DNA of 64,000 nt from Paraniabella ginsengisoli (GTDB taxonomy: Bacteria; Bacteroidota; Bacteroidia; Chitinophagales; Chitinophagaceae), in assembly GCF_022513635.1 (NCBI RefSeq), contig NZ_JAKWBL010000001.1:930001-994000 (forward strand), written 5' to 3'. The number at the start of each line of letters is the position of its first letter. Positions within the stretch are counted from its first letter, which is position 1. A model generated the notes under the pieces. It was given only the letters and a program-made list of their open reading frames with translations. It made no database searches and was not told the DNA's origin. This document shows positions 9,161 through 20,618 of this stretch, one piece after another. The position numbers and the translations under genes are program-made.

Positions 9161-10498
9161 TTAAAAAACGGTGTTGCCTTTATATATGAGTGATTTTACA
9201 GGAGAAATGCGGGATACAGCTTCAGCTGAACAACTCGCTTCTAATAATACAGCATCGGCATCAATACCTTTCTTAGGCCATTGCTGCTTTCCTGTGTCAT
9301 CCAATGGTAATATATTTTGCGTAGCAAGTTTCAAACTTCGGGAAAGGTCGAATTCCGTTGCATAACCATAAAGTTGCGCCATAACATTTGTTTTTTGCAA
9401 TACGCTACCTGATCCCCATGTGTTCCAGTGATCAATGATGCAATCATTGCCTGCTGCAACGCTAACGCCATATTTATAAAGTGTTGGAATAGGCATGATC
9501 AATCCGCCAAACGGTATGGTTGAAACAATCCCTATTTCAGCCGCTGCCAACTTATCTGCAATAGCTTCCTGTTGTGCTTTTTCCAGTTTACCTAATACAA
9601 AACAGTGACTAAGAAAAGTTTTACCTTTTAATACCGGATTATCATTTACGCGATCAATAAGGTATTCTACTGTTTTTAAACCCGAGTCACCAGACTCATG
9701 CAAATGTATATCTATGCCTTTATTGTATTCAAGGGCCAGGTTTACAATAAAGTCTATTGATTTTGCAATATCTCCATCAACCGAAAAAGGATCAACGCCG
9801 CCTATAAAATCAATATCCATTTTGGCAGCTTCTTTCATATACGGTACCGAATCTGTATAATATAAACCATGTTGTGGAAATGCGACCAGCTCTGCACCAA
9901 AGGTTTTTTTCTTGTTTTCTAAAGCTTCCTGAAGATTTGTAAGTGATTTTAGTTTTGAAGTAGGTTCGATATTTACATGGCTTCTTGCAAAAGAAGATCC
10001 ACGTGATTGCAAAAGTTCGATCAATTTTTCTGCACGTTCAACCGATGTATTCAACAGTTCCGGCAGTATTTGCTGTTCCAGCGCGATCATACCTTTTACA
10101 CCTCCTTGTCTTCGCCGCACAGCTTTCCACGGCCCTCCATAAAAAGTTTTGTCCAGGTGGATATGCATATCTTTAAATGCTGGCAGCATTAACCAACCTT
10201 TGGCATCAGTTGCCATTGCATTCGGGTCGTTGGGTAATATGGCTGAAAATTTGCCATCAGCAATTTCAATGCAATACAATTCGGTTTTTGTAGCTATTAC
10301 TTCATTGCCATCATATTCAAAACCCGTTTCCAGTCTTACATTTTTTAATTTCATATTTTGACTTTCAGCATTTATAGGTTTTCTTGTTAAAGAATCATCA
10401 TTCCATTTTTTTGCAAACGATGGCGTAATACCCGCTCCAAGCGCTGCTATCGCACTGTTTTTTATAAATTTTTTTCTTGAAATATTAGAATTGTTCAT
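9161..10498 (-). CDS. Exported cytosine-deaminase-like amidohydrolase
   Basis: 445 residues, intact. The N-terminus has a Tat-like motif (SRKKFIKN, with RK rather than RR) followed by a hydrophobic stretch, suggesting export. Metal-dependent amidohydrolase signatures occur in order: MHIHLDKTF (about 111-119), SHVNIEP, FPQHGLYYT, DIHLHESGD (about 266-274), LSHCFVLG and AAGNDCIIDHWNTWGSG near the C-terminus. This set fits the cytosine/isocytosine/isoguanine deaminase subgroup, which hydrolyses exocyclic amines of nitrogen heterocycles. The substrate is not determinable. It has no obvious operon partner; neighbours are the META lipoprotein downstream and a divergent SNF2 helicase gene. Confidence 0.8.
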   Translation of the reverse strand: MNNSNISRKKFIKNSAIAALGAGITPSFAKKWNDDSLTRKPINAESQNMKLKNVRLETGFEYDGNEVIATKTELYCIEIADGKFSAILPNDPNAMATDAKGWLMLPAFKDMHIHLDKTFYGGPWKAVRRRQGGVKGMIALEQQILPELLNTSVERAEKLIELLQSRGSSFARSHVNIEPTSKLKSLTNLQEALENKKKTFGAELVAFPQHGLYYTDSVPYMKEAAKMDIDFIGGVDPFSVDGDIAKSIDFIVNLALEYNKGIDIHLHESGDSGLKTVEYLIDRVNDNPVLKGKTFLSHCFVLGKLEKAQQEAIADKLAAAEIGIVSTIPFGGLIMPIPTLYKYGVSVAAGNDCIIDHWNTWGSGSVLQKTNVMAQLYGYATEFDLSRSLKLATQNILPLDDTGKQQWPKKGIDADAVLLEASCSAEAVSRISPVKSLIYKGNTVF

Positions 10499-10649
10499 TA
10501 TTTGTACCTTTCGCCAAAGGTAATAGCTTATTAGGTTACAGCTTATTATTGGTAATGGTTGATTATTGAAAAGTTATAATTTATTGAAGTATGATTGTAT
10601 AGTAAAAACGTTTTCATCTATTATATTTGTGCGCCAGATAAGTGATATA

Positions 10650-13473
10650 ATGGCGATAGCAAATACAAGGAATTTTCTACTTTTTCAACCGGCAAATTTA
10701 TTCTCTAAAAAACCGGTCATATCTTTACGGCAACTGATCAAGACACCCGACGGAATTACAATAGGAGAGCAGCCTCTTACACGAGCACAGCTCAGAACGG
10801 CTTTCAAAGGGTTTAATGATGAAACTTTAAAATCGATCCTGTGCTTTTCAAATATTGAATTGCAGAAAATTACTGCAGCGCTGCATCAACAATGTGGTTA
10901 TATTACTGATGATATAGATAAACAAGCGGCAGTGCAGAACGCGTATAAGCGACAGATATACGCGTTCGTTGGTGCAATAAGGCGTCTGTCTGTTAACGAG
11001 TGGTATCATCCGGTGCAAACCGGTGACAAACGCATTCAAAACATTAAATGTAGTTTTTATCAATATCCAGTTGAAATCGCTTTTAGAGTGCGTAAAGCTG
11101 CTCTTTCTTTTTCCATTGAAATTTTTGTGGAGATTGGAAAGAAACAATTGCGAATAGATGATTTTTGCCGTTTTGATTTTTTATTAGAACGCGATCATTG
11201 TTATTATCAGATATCTCCGAAAAGCTTTGATGCCTTGGATTGGTTTTTAACACAGTGTAAGCTGGAATGGAGTACAAACGAGACTGACGAGCTTGAAATA
11301 GTTTTAGGGAAATTGGATCAATGGCAGGTTAAGATAGACCGCACCGAATTTACTGAAACGGAAACGATATGTGTAGTGCCGCAAGTACAGGTTTTGTTGA
11401 GTGAACTTAGTAATACCTTTTTGAAACTCGAACCTCAATTTGTATATGATGGCATCATTGTGGAGGGTTTGTTTGAACCCATTTCTAAGGTTGAAATAGC
11501 TAACAGGATAGTCAATATTACAAGAAACGAAGAAAAAGAAAAGGAACTGGTTGAGTTTTTACAATCCTTGCATGAAAAATTCAGCAATCAAAATAATGGT
11601 TTCTTTTATTTAACGTTTGCGGAAGCACAAAAAAGAAGCTGGTTTTTTAAAAGCCTATCATAAACTTCTTGATAATGAAATTGATTTGCTTGGAATTGAT
11701 ATGTTGCGGCATTTTCGTTACTCGCCTCATAAAGCCGAAACGATCATTAGGCAACAGGCAGACGAAGGAGACTTCGCTTGTATAGCATTTGTGGTGAAAT
11801 TTGGTAAAGAAGTTGTGCCTTTGAGCAGCTTGCAAAAAGCGTTGCTCAACAACCAGAAAGCAGTGATGTTGAAAGATGGTAGCCTGGGTATATTGGGTGA
11901 AGACTGGATGAAACAATATGCTTTAATAATGCGCCATGGAAAAGTAAGAAAGGATGAAATACTTGTAGCCAAATGGTTGATGCTTGGTGATATTACCAGT
12001 GACGGAGCTGATGGTGAACCTTTAGTTAAAACAGGTATCGGCATAGAATGGTTTGGTAAATGGCAGAAATGGGAAAAGCAGGAAGCTGAACTTTATCCAA
12101 TACCGGATGGCCTGAAAATAAATGAGTTGCGCTCGTATCAACGAACAGGATATGAGTGGATGCGGTTGCTCGCTGAAATTGGTGCCAGTGGCTGCCTTGC
12201 CGATGATATGGGCTTGGGTAAAACCTTGCAAACAATCAGTTTTTTGTTATATAAAATAGAGGCTAATCCTCTTAGTAAACATTTGGTAATAGCTCCGGCA
12301 AGCCTTTTATATAATTGGCTAAAGGAGCTTGAGAAATTTTCGCCAGTTGTAAAAGTTGTTATTCTACATGGTGCTAGTAGAGACATGCAGTTACTAACTA
12401 AAAATGAAGCGCAGGTTTTTATTACAAGTTACGGCACCATGCGACAGGATTTTCATTTACTTGAAAATATTGCATGGGAGACGATTGTGCTGGATGAAAG
12501 CCACCACATAAAAAACCCGGCTGCGTTAACAACCAAAGCTGTGTGGCAACTTACTGCAAGAACAAAAATTGCTTTAAGTGGAACGCCCATTATGAACAAT
12601 ACAAGCGACCTTCACAGCCAGATACATTTTTTAATGCCCGGTTTATTAGGCTCGCCTGAGTTTTTTAAAAAGGAATATGCGATACCAATCGAACAACAGG
12701 CAAGTGAAGAGAAAGCTGCTGCCTTGCAAAAACTTATAAAGCCTTTTATTTTAAGGCGTACAAAAGAACAGGTAGCAAAAGATCTTCCTGAAAGAACAGA
12801 ATCTATTTTATGGTGTGAGATGGATGCCGATCAGCGGAGTGCTTATGAAAGTATTAAGGAAGAAGTGCGTACAAATATATTCACAGAAATAAAAGAAAAA
12901 GGCCTTAACAAGGGGAAACTAAGTGTGCTGGCTGGTTTGACCAAGTTGAGGCAACTTTGCAACAGTTGTGAACTTATAAAAGATGAAGATATATTTACTT
13001 ATAATAGCGTGAAAACAAAGGTGCTGATCAATGAGCTAAATTGTATTATACCCCAGCATCGCGCGCTGGTGTTTAGTCAGTTTACTTCTATGCTTGATTT
13101 ACTGGAACGTGATCTGAACAAAGCAGGAATAGAAACCTTGAGATTAGACGGTCAGACTGATGTGAAGAAAAGACAGGATCTCGTAAACACATTTCAATCA
13201 GAAGAAAGCACCACGTCCGTTTTTTTGATTAGCTTAAAGGCCGGAAATACTGGGCTTACGCTAACCAAAGCAGATTATGTATTTCTATTCGATCCTTGGT
13301 GGAATATGGCAGTTGAAAGCCAAGCCATAGATCGCACACACCGGATCGGCCAGCAACAACAGGTGTTTGCATATAGAATGATATGCCGTGATAGCATTGA
13401 AGAAAAAATACTGAAAATGGCAAGTGGGAAAAAAGACTGGCAGATGATCTTATTACCACAGAAGAGAATTTAA
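10650..13473 (+). CDS. SNF2-family DNA translocase/helicase (one frameshift)
   Basis: 940 residues after removing one A from the A6 run at 11629-11634; this break is an insertion rather than a deletion. The ATG at 10650 is preferred over an upstream TTG at 10566. The N-terminal 430 residues have no motif I recognise. The C-terminal half holds the two RecA-like lobes: Walker A LADDMGLGKT (about 515-524), motif II DESHH (about 615), motif III SGTPIMNN, and lobe 2 with LVFSQFTSMLDLLERDL, LKAGNTGLTLTKAD and the arginine-finger region QAIDRTHRIGQ. Such proteins remodel nucleoprotein complexes. The gene stands alone, so the process served (transcription, repair or defence) is unclear. Confidence 0.88.
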
Positions 13474-13878
13474 TGAAAGGGCTGACGATTGAGGATATAC
13501 AATTTCTGCTGGAATGATAGTTTGAAAATGCGGTATAAAGGCTTCGTCAAGCTCAGCCTGACAAGTACCGAGGCACTGTCACCCTGAGCTTGCCGAAGGG
13601 TCTTTTTCTCATAAATAAAAGTGCAATTTGTTATACACCTGCTTACTGATTTCATGTTATTCGAAATATGATTAATGCTTTGAGACAAATCATCTAGATT
13701 TTGAATAGCATGTTTCCCGGTACTTTTAGTAACTTGGCTTCGCCATTTGAAATAACTGGCGTTAAGATTTCTTGATTCCCCATAATGTTGAATTAATCAT
13801 AGGAATAAGCCTTCGAAAATTATGTTTAAACTGCCAGCTGTTAACAGTTCTTGCCTTCTGTATAAGAATATACATATT
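13474..13878. other. 405-bp intergenic region with a REP-like hairpin
   Basis: No gene seen. The only structure is the imperfect hairpin at 13540-13602; the rest is AT-rich and holds the promoter region for the sulfatase cluster. Confidence 0.6.
13540..13602. repeat. REP-like imperfect hairpin (copy 1)
   Basis: GGCTTCGTCAAGCTCAGCCT (13550-13569 region) pairs imperfectly with the complement of GTCACCCTGAGCTTGCCGAA (13578-13597). The same two modules recur inside the MITE-like element at 34107-34223, and one arm recurs at 27554-27573. This GCTTGCCGAAGGG-type module is widespread in bacterial intergenic DNA. Confidence 0.6.
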
Positions 13879-15758
13879 ATGAAGAAAGTTCAAAGAATTG
13901 CTGAATTATATATTTGTCCAAATATAGCCAGGATGATTGCGGCAACTATTTTTAGCCTGCATATTTTCATCTTGACGAGTGCTCAAAGCAAACCCAATAT
14001 TGTATTATTTATTTCAGATGATTTGAATCAGCAGGATGTTGGTTGTTATGGAAATGCCGATGTTAAAACACCTAATATTGATTTGTTAGCTTCTGAAGGG
14101 ATGCGCTTTAATAAAGCATATGCTGCATCTCCGATGTGTGCACCGTCAAGAAGTGTAATATTTACAGGTCTTTACCCATTTAAAAATGGTTCGCAAATGA
14201 ATCATTTTACTGTGCATGCCCGAACGCCCAATCTTCCACAGTTTTTACAGAAGCAGGGATACCGTGTTGTTATTTCCGGAAAGGTGGATGTTTACCCAAT
14301 AGATAATTTCCCTTTTGAACGTATTGGTGAGGAGTTCGGCAAATATGCACCTGTTGAAAATAGATTAGATCGTAAAATGGAAACAGTGCGAATGATAGAG
14401 GAACATTTCAAAACAAAACCTGAACAACCCATCTGCCTGATTATAGCTCCCTGGGTGCCGCATGTTCCCTGGTTTCCGAATCGCGATTTTGATCCTGAAA
14501 GATTAAAATTGCCTGATTACCTTGCCGATACTAAAGAAACCCGCCACGCACTTGCATCTTATTATCAAAGCATCGGTGAAGCAGATAAGATGCTTGGCGA
14601 AGTAATGAAAGCGCTTGATCAAGCGGGCAAGAAAGAGAATACTGTAACAATGTTTACTTCCGATCAGGGCGCACAGTTCCCGTCAGCAAAATGGACCGTG
14701 TATGACCGCGGTTTACGAGTGCCGCTTATTGTACGTTGGCCGGGAAAAACAGTAAAAGGAACGGAGTCGGATGCGTTGGTTTCGTTGGTCGATCTTACGC
14801 CGACGATGGTTGATATTGCCGGAGGAAAGGCGGAGCAGAACTGGGACGGCGCTTCTTTCAAGGACATTCTTTTGAATAAGAAAAAACACATCACGAATAT
14901 GTTTTTGCAGAGACATCTGTAGAACCTCATTACTGGTATAATTATACTCCGGCACGGGCGGTTATTACAGATGACGGACTTCATTATATCCGCAACTACC
15001 ATCCTGGCCTGCGTTTTATAACACATATTGATAAAGTCGAGCGTAATGAATTTTATTTTGATTCATGGATAGAACACGCGAAAACAAATGAACGTACGAG
15101 GTTTTTATTAGATCGTTATAGTTATAGGGTGCCAGAAGAGCTTTATAATTTGAATACAGACATATCAGAATTTAAAAATCTTGCAATACAAACTGCACAA
15201 AGCAAGCAGCTGACAGAAATGCAGCAGCTATTGGAAAAAGAGTTAGACCGACAAGGCGAAACTGAAACTATGATCTTAGATGGAACACTGCCGGCATTTT
15301 TCGATCAGAGTTATAGCGTCGATCAAAATAAAAGTGCTGCAGACCTTTCTTTTAATAAAAAACTCTGGAATCCTGATGTACTCTATATTACAGCGTACTT
15401 AACCAATGTTGACAAAGGAGGGGTTATTTGTGATTACTTCGATAATTTCCAACTTTATGCCTATCAAGGTAAAATTGGAGTTAAGATAAATGACGGTTTA
15501 ATATTGGAAAATATCGTTCTGCCAAAAACAAAAGGGCAACTTCTTTTTAGATTATCTGCCAGCGGTGATCTTGAAATTCGATTTGATCATGATATAATAT
15601 TGTCAAAAAAGCTTGCTAAAGATTTTACAAAGATCAAAGCCGGATACGTTACCAATGGCCATTTACAAGGCGAAGAGCAAGCTGGGAAGTTGCAAACTTA
15701 TAAGGGAACTATTTATGACCTTAGGTTTACAATGAACGAATTATCAAGAAAGCCGTAA
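13879..15758 (+). CDS. Sulfatase with C-terminal extension (one frameshift)
   Basis: 626 residues after restoring one base in the A6 run at 14881-14886. The start at ATG 13879 is followed by a long N-terminal hydrophobic segment ending ILTSAQ. The alkaline-phosphatase-fold sulfatase core runs to about residue 460: metal-binding SDDLNQQD, formylglycine motif C87-A-P-S-R91, ISGKVDVY, the substrate-side APWVPHVPWF, and TSDQGAQFPSAKWTVYDRG. An extra C-terminal domain of about 150 residues follows, beta-rich (VDKGGVICDYFDNFQLYAY...), which I do not recognise and which could be a binding or jelly-roll module. It is the first of three tandem sulfatases. A formylglycine-generating enzyme is required in trans and is not in the window. 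Confidence 0.87.
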
Positions 15759-15888
15759 TTATTTTAAATGTTCTTTACTAAACACATCGTGCAAAATAGA
15801 ATATTGACAAGCTAATTAAACCTTTGGCCTGCATGGCCATCAAAGAGCCTGATGAAGTTCAAAAATTTTAGTTTATAAAAAGAAATTG

Positions 15889-17295
15889 ATGCGATACTGT
15901 TTTTTAAAAACATTCATTGCCTGCCTGCTGTTTACTTCCACTGCTATTGGCCAGCAATCGAATAAGCAACCCAACGTTTTATTCATAATGGCAGATGATC
16001 TTACGATGAGGGATCTTCAGCCATATGGCAGTACACAGGTGAAGACACCAAATCTGTCGCGGTTAGCAAAAGAAGGTGTATGTTTTGATAATATGTTTAA
16101 TGTGGTGCCTATTTGTGCTCCCACAAGGCAAACGCTCTTAACGGGCCTTGGCCCTGTGCGGAATGGCGCTTATCCTAATCATAGTGTTATTTATGATGGT
16201 ATTAAAACGCTTCCGGTCTATTTGAAAGATTTAGGTTATAACACCGCATTAATTGGTAAAAAACATTTTGGCCCGGCGCCTTCTTATCCGTTTGATTTTT
16301 TAGGAGGTCGCAATCATGATAATGGAAAAGGACAGGATGTATATTTGAGCAAAGCTGAAGCATACATTCATGCATCCGCTGACAAGCCATTTTTCCTGAT
16401 GTTTACAAGCAATCAACCACATGGTCCATGGAACAGGGGAGATCGAAGCCAATATGATGCATCTAAGATCAAGCTCGAACCTAACATGATTGATACTAAA
16501 ATGACACGTGAAGAGATGGTTGATTATTTTGCTGAGATCACCTATCTTGATAGTCTTGTTGGGTACTGTCTTGATATGATTGAACGAACCGGTAATAAAA
16601 ATAATACGATCGTGATGTTTGCATCAGAACAAGGCAATTCTTTTCCTTTTTCTAAATGGACATTGTATGATCAGGGACTTCGCTCTGCCTTTATTGTGCG
16701 CTGGCCTGGTGTGGTTAGTTCAGGCACACGTAGTAATGCGATGGTTCAATACACTGATATACTCCCGACATTGATTGATATTGCCGGGGGCAATCCTATG
16801 TCAATGAACACAGGTTCTAAAGATGCATTAGGAAATACAGGTTTTGACGGTGAAAGTTTTAAAGAAGTTCTTACTGGTAGACGAAATAAAATGCGGGAGT
16901 ATGTTTTTGGTGTAAATACAACACGGGGTATTATAAACGGAAGCGAAGCCTATGCCAACAGATCTATCAGAAATGATCGCTATCTTCTTATTCATAATCT
17001 TAATTTTAAAAATAGCTTTTCGAATGTTGTAACTTCTTCCCCTTTGTTTAAGCAATGGATGAAAGTAAATGCAGAAAGGGCAAAACAGTATGTAATAAGG
17101 CCGGAAGAAGAATTGTATGATGTTATAAAAGATCCGTGGCAACTTAATAATCTGGCTCAGCAAACTGCATATAAAGACGTCAAGCAAAAACTCAAGGATA
17201 AGCTTAAAGAATTTATGAAACAACAAGGAGATGAAGGAGTGAATACAGAAATGCAGGCATTAAGCCGTCAGCCACGCAATGAAGGAAATGATTAA
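15889..17295 (+). CDS. Sulfatase, N-sulfoglucosamine/choline-sulfatase-like
   Basis: 468 residues, intact. I use the ATG at 15889, directly after a TTG. The signal peptide ends AIGQQ. The core shows FIMADDLTMRDL (metal site), formylglycine motif C76-A-P-T-R80, ALIGKKHFGP, SNQPHGPWNRGDRSQYD and FASEQGNSFPFSKWTLYDQG. Residues AREEL-like near the C-terminus (RPEEELYDVIKDPWQLNNLA) are a standard sulfatase ending. It lies 130 bp after the first sulfatase and 38 bp before the third, in the same direction. The SKWTLYDQGLR segment is shared with sulfatase 1 (SAKWTVYDRGLR), suggesting these two are related paralogues. The sulfate ester hydrolysed is unknown. Confidence 0.9.
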   Translation: MRYCFLKTFIACLLFTSTAIGQQSNKQPNVLFIMADDLTMRDLQPYGSTQVKTPNLSRLAKEGVCFDNMFNVVPICAPTRQTLLTGLGPVRNGAYPNHSVIYDGIKTLPVYLKDLGYNTALIGKKHFGPAPSYPFDFLGGRNHDNGKGQDVYLSKAEAYIHASADKPFFLMFTSNQPHGPWNRGDRSQYDASKIKLEPNMIDTKMTREEMVDYFAEITYLDSLVGYCLDMIERTGNKNNTIVMFASEQGNSFPFSKWTLYDQGLRSAFIVRWPGVVSSGTRSNAMVQYTDILPTLIDIAGGNPMSMNTGSKDALGNTGFDGESFKEVLTGRRNKMREYVFGVNTTRGIINGSEAYANRSIRNDRYLLIHNLNFKNSFSNVVTSSPLFKQWMKVNAERAKQYVIRPEEELYDVIKDPWQLNNLAQQTAYKDVKQKLKDKLKEFMKQQGDEGVNTEMQALSRQPRNEGND

Positions 17296-17333
17296 AACAT
17301 TCATAGCTTTTAATAAACAGTGAAAAAATAAAC

Positions 17334-19005
17334 ATGAAGAAATATTTCTTATTTGGTTTTTTAGCAATTACTTGTTTGTGTTGTGCCAATCCCGAAAAGC
17401 CTGCAAAAAATAAAAGGCCTAATATCATTTTAATAATGGCTGATGATTTAGGCTATTCTGATTTAGGATGTTATGGAGGAGAAATTCATACGCCCAACTT
17501 AGATAAGATCGCAAAAGATGGAATTCGTTTTACGCAATTCTATAACGTATCAAGGTGTTGCCCAACCCGGGCTTCATTGCTTACCGGCTTGTATAATCAC
17601 GACGCGGGTATTGGTGATATGACAACACAAAAAGATGATCAGGCGTATAAAGGTCATATTGGAAATGATGCTGTAACAATTGCGGAAGTGTTGAAAGCAG
17701 CAGGGTATAAAACCGCAATGTCAGGTAAATGGCATGTTTCTAATACACTTACACAACCTACTAAAGAAGCTCAGTTAAAATGGTTGAGTCACCAGGAACA
17801 ACATCCTTTATTTTCTCCCATTGATCAATATCCAACTAACAGAGGGTTTGAAAAATATTACGGAACTATTTGGGGTGTGGTTGATTTTTTTGATCCTTTC
17901 AGTCTGGTGGAAGGAACGGAACCTGTGAAGGAAGTTCCTAAAGATTATTATCATACCGATGCTATTAATGATAAGGCTGCTGGCTATATCAGGGAAATGG
18001 CAAAAGGTGATCAACCTTTCTTTTTATATGTAGCGCAAAATGCTCCACACTGGCCTTTGCATGCGTTGCCGGAGGATATTGAAAAATATAAAAATACTTA
18101 CACAAAAGGCTGGGAGGCCATTAGACAAGAACGTTTCAGCCGAATGGCAAAAATGGGCCTGATAGATCCTAAGGTAACCAAACTGTCGCCCAGACATCCC
18201 GCTGAAATCGATTGGGAAGACAATCCCAATAAAGATTGGGATGCGAGAGCGATGGCTGTGCATGCCGCGATGATTGATCGCATGGACCAAGGGATTGGCC
18301 GCATATTGACAGCACTTAAAGAAACAGGACAGTTGGAGAATACACTGATTGTATTTTTAAGCGACAATGGAGCAAGCGCTGAATTATGTGAACGCTACGG
18401 GCCGGGATTTGACAGAGCAGGACAGACAAGAGATGGACAAAAAATAGCTTATAATACGGACAAGAGCGTGATGCCTGGCCCGCAAACTACTTATTTTTCT
18501 ATCGGCCCTGATTGGGCTAATGTTGCTAATACTCCTTTTCGTTTATGGAAATCACAATCAACGGAAGGCGGTATTCATACACCTATGATCGTTTCCTGGC
18601 CTTCAGGCATAAAACATAAAGGAAGTATTAACACCAGCAGGGTAGGGCATGTGATGGATTTTATGGCAACCTTTATCGAACTTGCTGGAGCAAGTTATCC
18701 TAAAGAATATAAGGGTAATAAAATATTGCCACTGGAAGGGAAGAGTTTTGCAGCTTCTTTAAATGGTAAAAAGATGATGGCCACAGTATTTTATTTAATG
18801 AGCACGAAGGTGCAAAATATGTACGGCAGAATAATTGGAAATTGGTAATGGCACAAGGACAAAAAAATGGAGCTTATATGATATAACAAAAGACCCTACG
18901 GAGTTAAATGATTTGTCCGTGCAATTTCCGGATAAAGTAAAAGCTTTGTCTGATAGTTGGAATAACTGGGCTCATCAGCATCATGTAATTCCAAAGCCCA
19001 AATAG
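17334..19005 (+). CDS. Arylsulfatase-type sulfatase (two frameshifts)
   Basis: 557 residues after adding one base to the A5 run at 18768-18772 and one to the A7 run at 18861-18867. The N-terminus MKKYFLFGFLAITCLCCANP is a signal, possibly lipoprotein-like, although the Cys-rich end is not a canonical lipobox. Core motifs are ILIMADDLGYSDLGCYGGEI, formylglycine motif C75-C-P-T-R79, MSGKWHV, YVAQNAPHWPLHALPEDIEKY and FLSDNGASAE. The end, recovered only after both corrections, is the usual LYDITKDPTELNDLS sulfatase tail. This is a classical arylsulfatase A/atsA-like sequence, distinct from the two upstream enzymes, so the three probably remove different sulfates of one glycan. Confidence 0.88.
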
Positions 19006-19135
19006 GGGCAGCATATATGTAGTAAAGAGCATGCCGCGCTGTTAATTTATTTTCACTTCATAAAGCTTTTTCATAACTTTCCATTGATTTGGCCCGGAAC
19101 ATAAGAGCCCTGTATAATAAATAATCGAAGCTTAT

Positions 19136-20272
19136 ATGAAGAAGATCTTAATGATTATGTTCTCTGTATGTCAATTGGTAGATGTTGCCGCAAGTGAGTT
19201 GCAGCCCTACTTTGACAAGCAGGAATATATAGAAATGTTGAAGATAAATCAGAAAGCACATATTGCACTAGATAAATGGGTTGGCGATAAAGCCGTTCCT
19301 GTTCCAGATCAATACGATTTCATATACAGATCACCAGTTGTGGCCTTTGATAATATTTGGGACTTGTGGGTGCATAAAAATCAAAAAATAGCCGTCATAG
19401 CAGTTCAGGGTAGTATTCAAACCGAGGCTAGTTTTTTAGCGAATCTTTATGCAGCAATGGTTCCGGCCAAAGGTGAAATTCAACTTCAAAAGGGAAAGAG
19501 CTTTGAGTATAATCTTTCTGATAATCCTAATGCAGCTGTACATGTTGGGTGGTTGGTGGCAATGGCCAACCTTTCATCTACTATAGAAGACAAAATTGAT
19601 TCGTGTTATAAAACAGGAATAAAAGATTTTATACTGACAGGCCATAGCCAGGGTGCGGGGATCACTTTTTTGCTAACATCATATTTGCTAAACTTAAAAG
19701 CACATGGTCGTTTACCGGGCGACATACAGTTTAAAACCTATTGCAGCGCTGGCCCCAAGCCAGGAAATCTTTATTATGCGTATGATTATGAAAGGAAGAC
19801 TAAGGGCGGATGGGCTTACAACGTCATAAACCCTGTTGACTGGGTACCGGAAGTTCCTTTTTCAATCCAAACCGTTGATGATTTTACAACTGTAAATCCA
19901 TTTCGTCATGCGAAAAAGATGATCAGGCAGCAAAAATTTCCCAAAAATATTGCTCTTAAATATGTGTATAACCAATTAAGCAAGCCTGGTAAAAAAGCGC
20001 AAAAAAGATATGAAAAGTACCTTGGTAATATAGTGTCTAAAGCTGTAAGAAAACAAATACCTGATCTGGTTACACCTGGTTATTATCACAGCAATTATTA
20101 TGTTAGAATCGGTCCAACAATCGTACTGAATCCCGACGAAGAATATTTTACGCTTTACAGCAACGATCCCAACAATCCTAATGTGTGGCAACATCACTTA
20201 CCAAAGCAATACCTTTTTTTAGTTGAAAGATTAGAGAATAATGTTGCTATAGCTGTGAGAAACATTTTCTGA
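19136..20272 (+). CDS. Secreted class 3 lipase-fold hydrolase
   Basis: 378 residues, intact, with an N-terminal hydrophobic signal (MKKILMIMFSVCQLVDVAAS). The nucleophile elbow G169-H-S-Q-G173 lies in LTGHSQGAGITFLL, preceded by the conserved IAVQGSIQTEASFLANLY segment and followed by TYCSAGPKPGNLYYAY and NVINPVDWVPEVPF, where the catalytic Asp (NxxDxVP) sits. This is the alpha/beta-hydrolase lipase class 3 pattern. It lies 130 bp after the sulfatase cluster in the same direction. An esterase role on an acylated, sulfated polymer is conceivable but only inferred from position. Confidence 0.82.
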   Translation: MKKILMIMFSVCQLVDVAASELQPYFDKQEYIEMLKINQKAHIALDKWVGDKAVPVPDQYDFIYRSPVVAFDNIWDLWVHKNQKIAVIAVQGSIQTEASFLANLYAAMVPAKGEIQLQKGKSFEYNLSDNPNAAVHVGWLVAMANLSSTIEDKIDSCYKTGIKDFILTGHSQGAGITFLLTSYLLNLKAHGRLPGDIQFKTYCSAGPKPGNLYYAYDYERKTKGGWAYNVINPVDWVPEVPFSIQTVDDFTTVNPFRHAKKMIRQQKFPKNIALKYVYNQLSKPGKKAQKRYEKYLGNIVSKAVRKQIPDLVTPGYYHSNYYVRIGPTIVLNPDEEYFTLYSNDPNNPNVWQHHLPKQYLFLVERLENNVAIAVRNIF

Positions 20273-20360
20273 AGAAATTAGCAAACCAATTATCGGGAAT
20301 TTTCTCATGTTTTCATCGCATAAAATTTGCATATACACGAGCAATACTTCATATACAAAT

Positions 20361-20384
20361 AAAACCCGCAGTTAATGCGGGTTT
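20361..20384. terminator. Hairpin between lipase and tRNA-Ser
   Basis: AACCCGCA/TGCGGGTT stem with a short loop, A-rich on the left and T-rich on the right. It is positioned to terminate the plus-strand lipase gene and the minus-strand tRNA. Confidence 0.7.
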
Positions 20385-20394
20385 CAGTGGTCTG

Positions 20395-20479
20395 CGGAGA
20401 GAGAGGGATTCGAACCCCCGGACCTGTTACAGTCAACGGTTTTCAAGACCGCCGCATTCGACCACTCTGCCATCTCTCC
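20395..20479 (-). tRNA. tRNA-Ser (anticodon UGA)
   Basis: On the minus strand an 85-nt cloverleaf reads GGAGAGATGGCAGAGTGGTC as acceptor and D arm. The anticodon loop CTTGAAA carries TGA, and a long variable arm typical of serine tRNA is followed by the T arm GGTTCGAATCC. The 3' acceptor TCTCTCC pairs with the 5' GGAGAGA, with discriminator G and no encoded CCA. Confidence 0.95.
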
Positions 20480-20618
20480 GGGCGCAAAATTAGGGGTGTG
20501 GTCGCAATCAGCAAAATAGATTTTAATTTATTTTATTACTAAGTTTTTTTTGTCAGGTAGCGCAAAAGAAAAAAGACCTACTGGCTGAGGGCAGGTCTAA
20601 GCATCATAAGGACGATAT

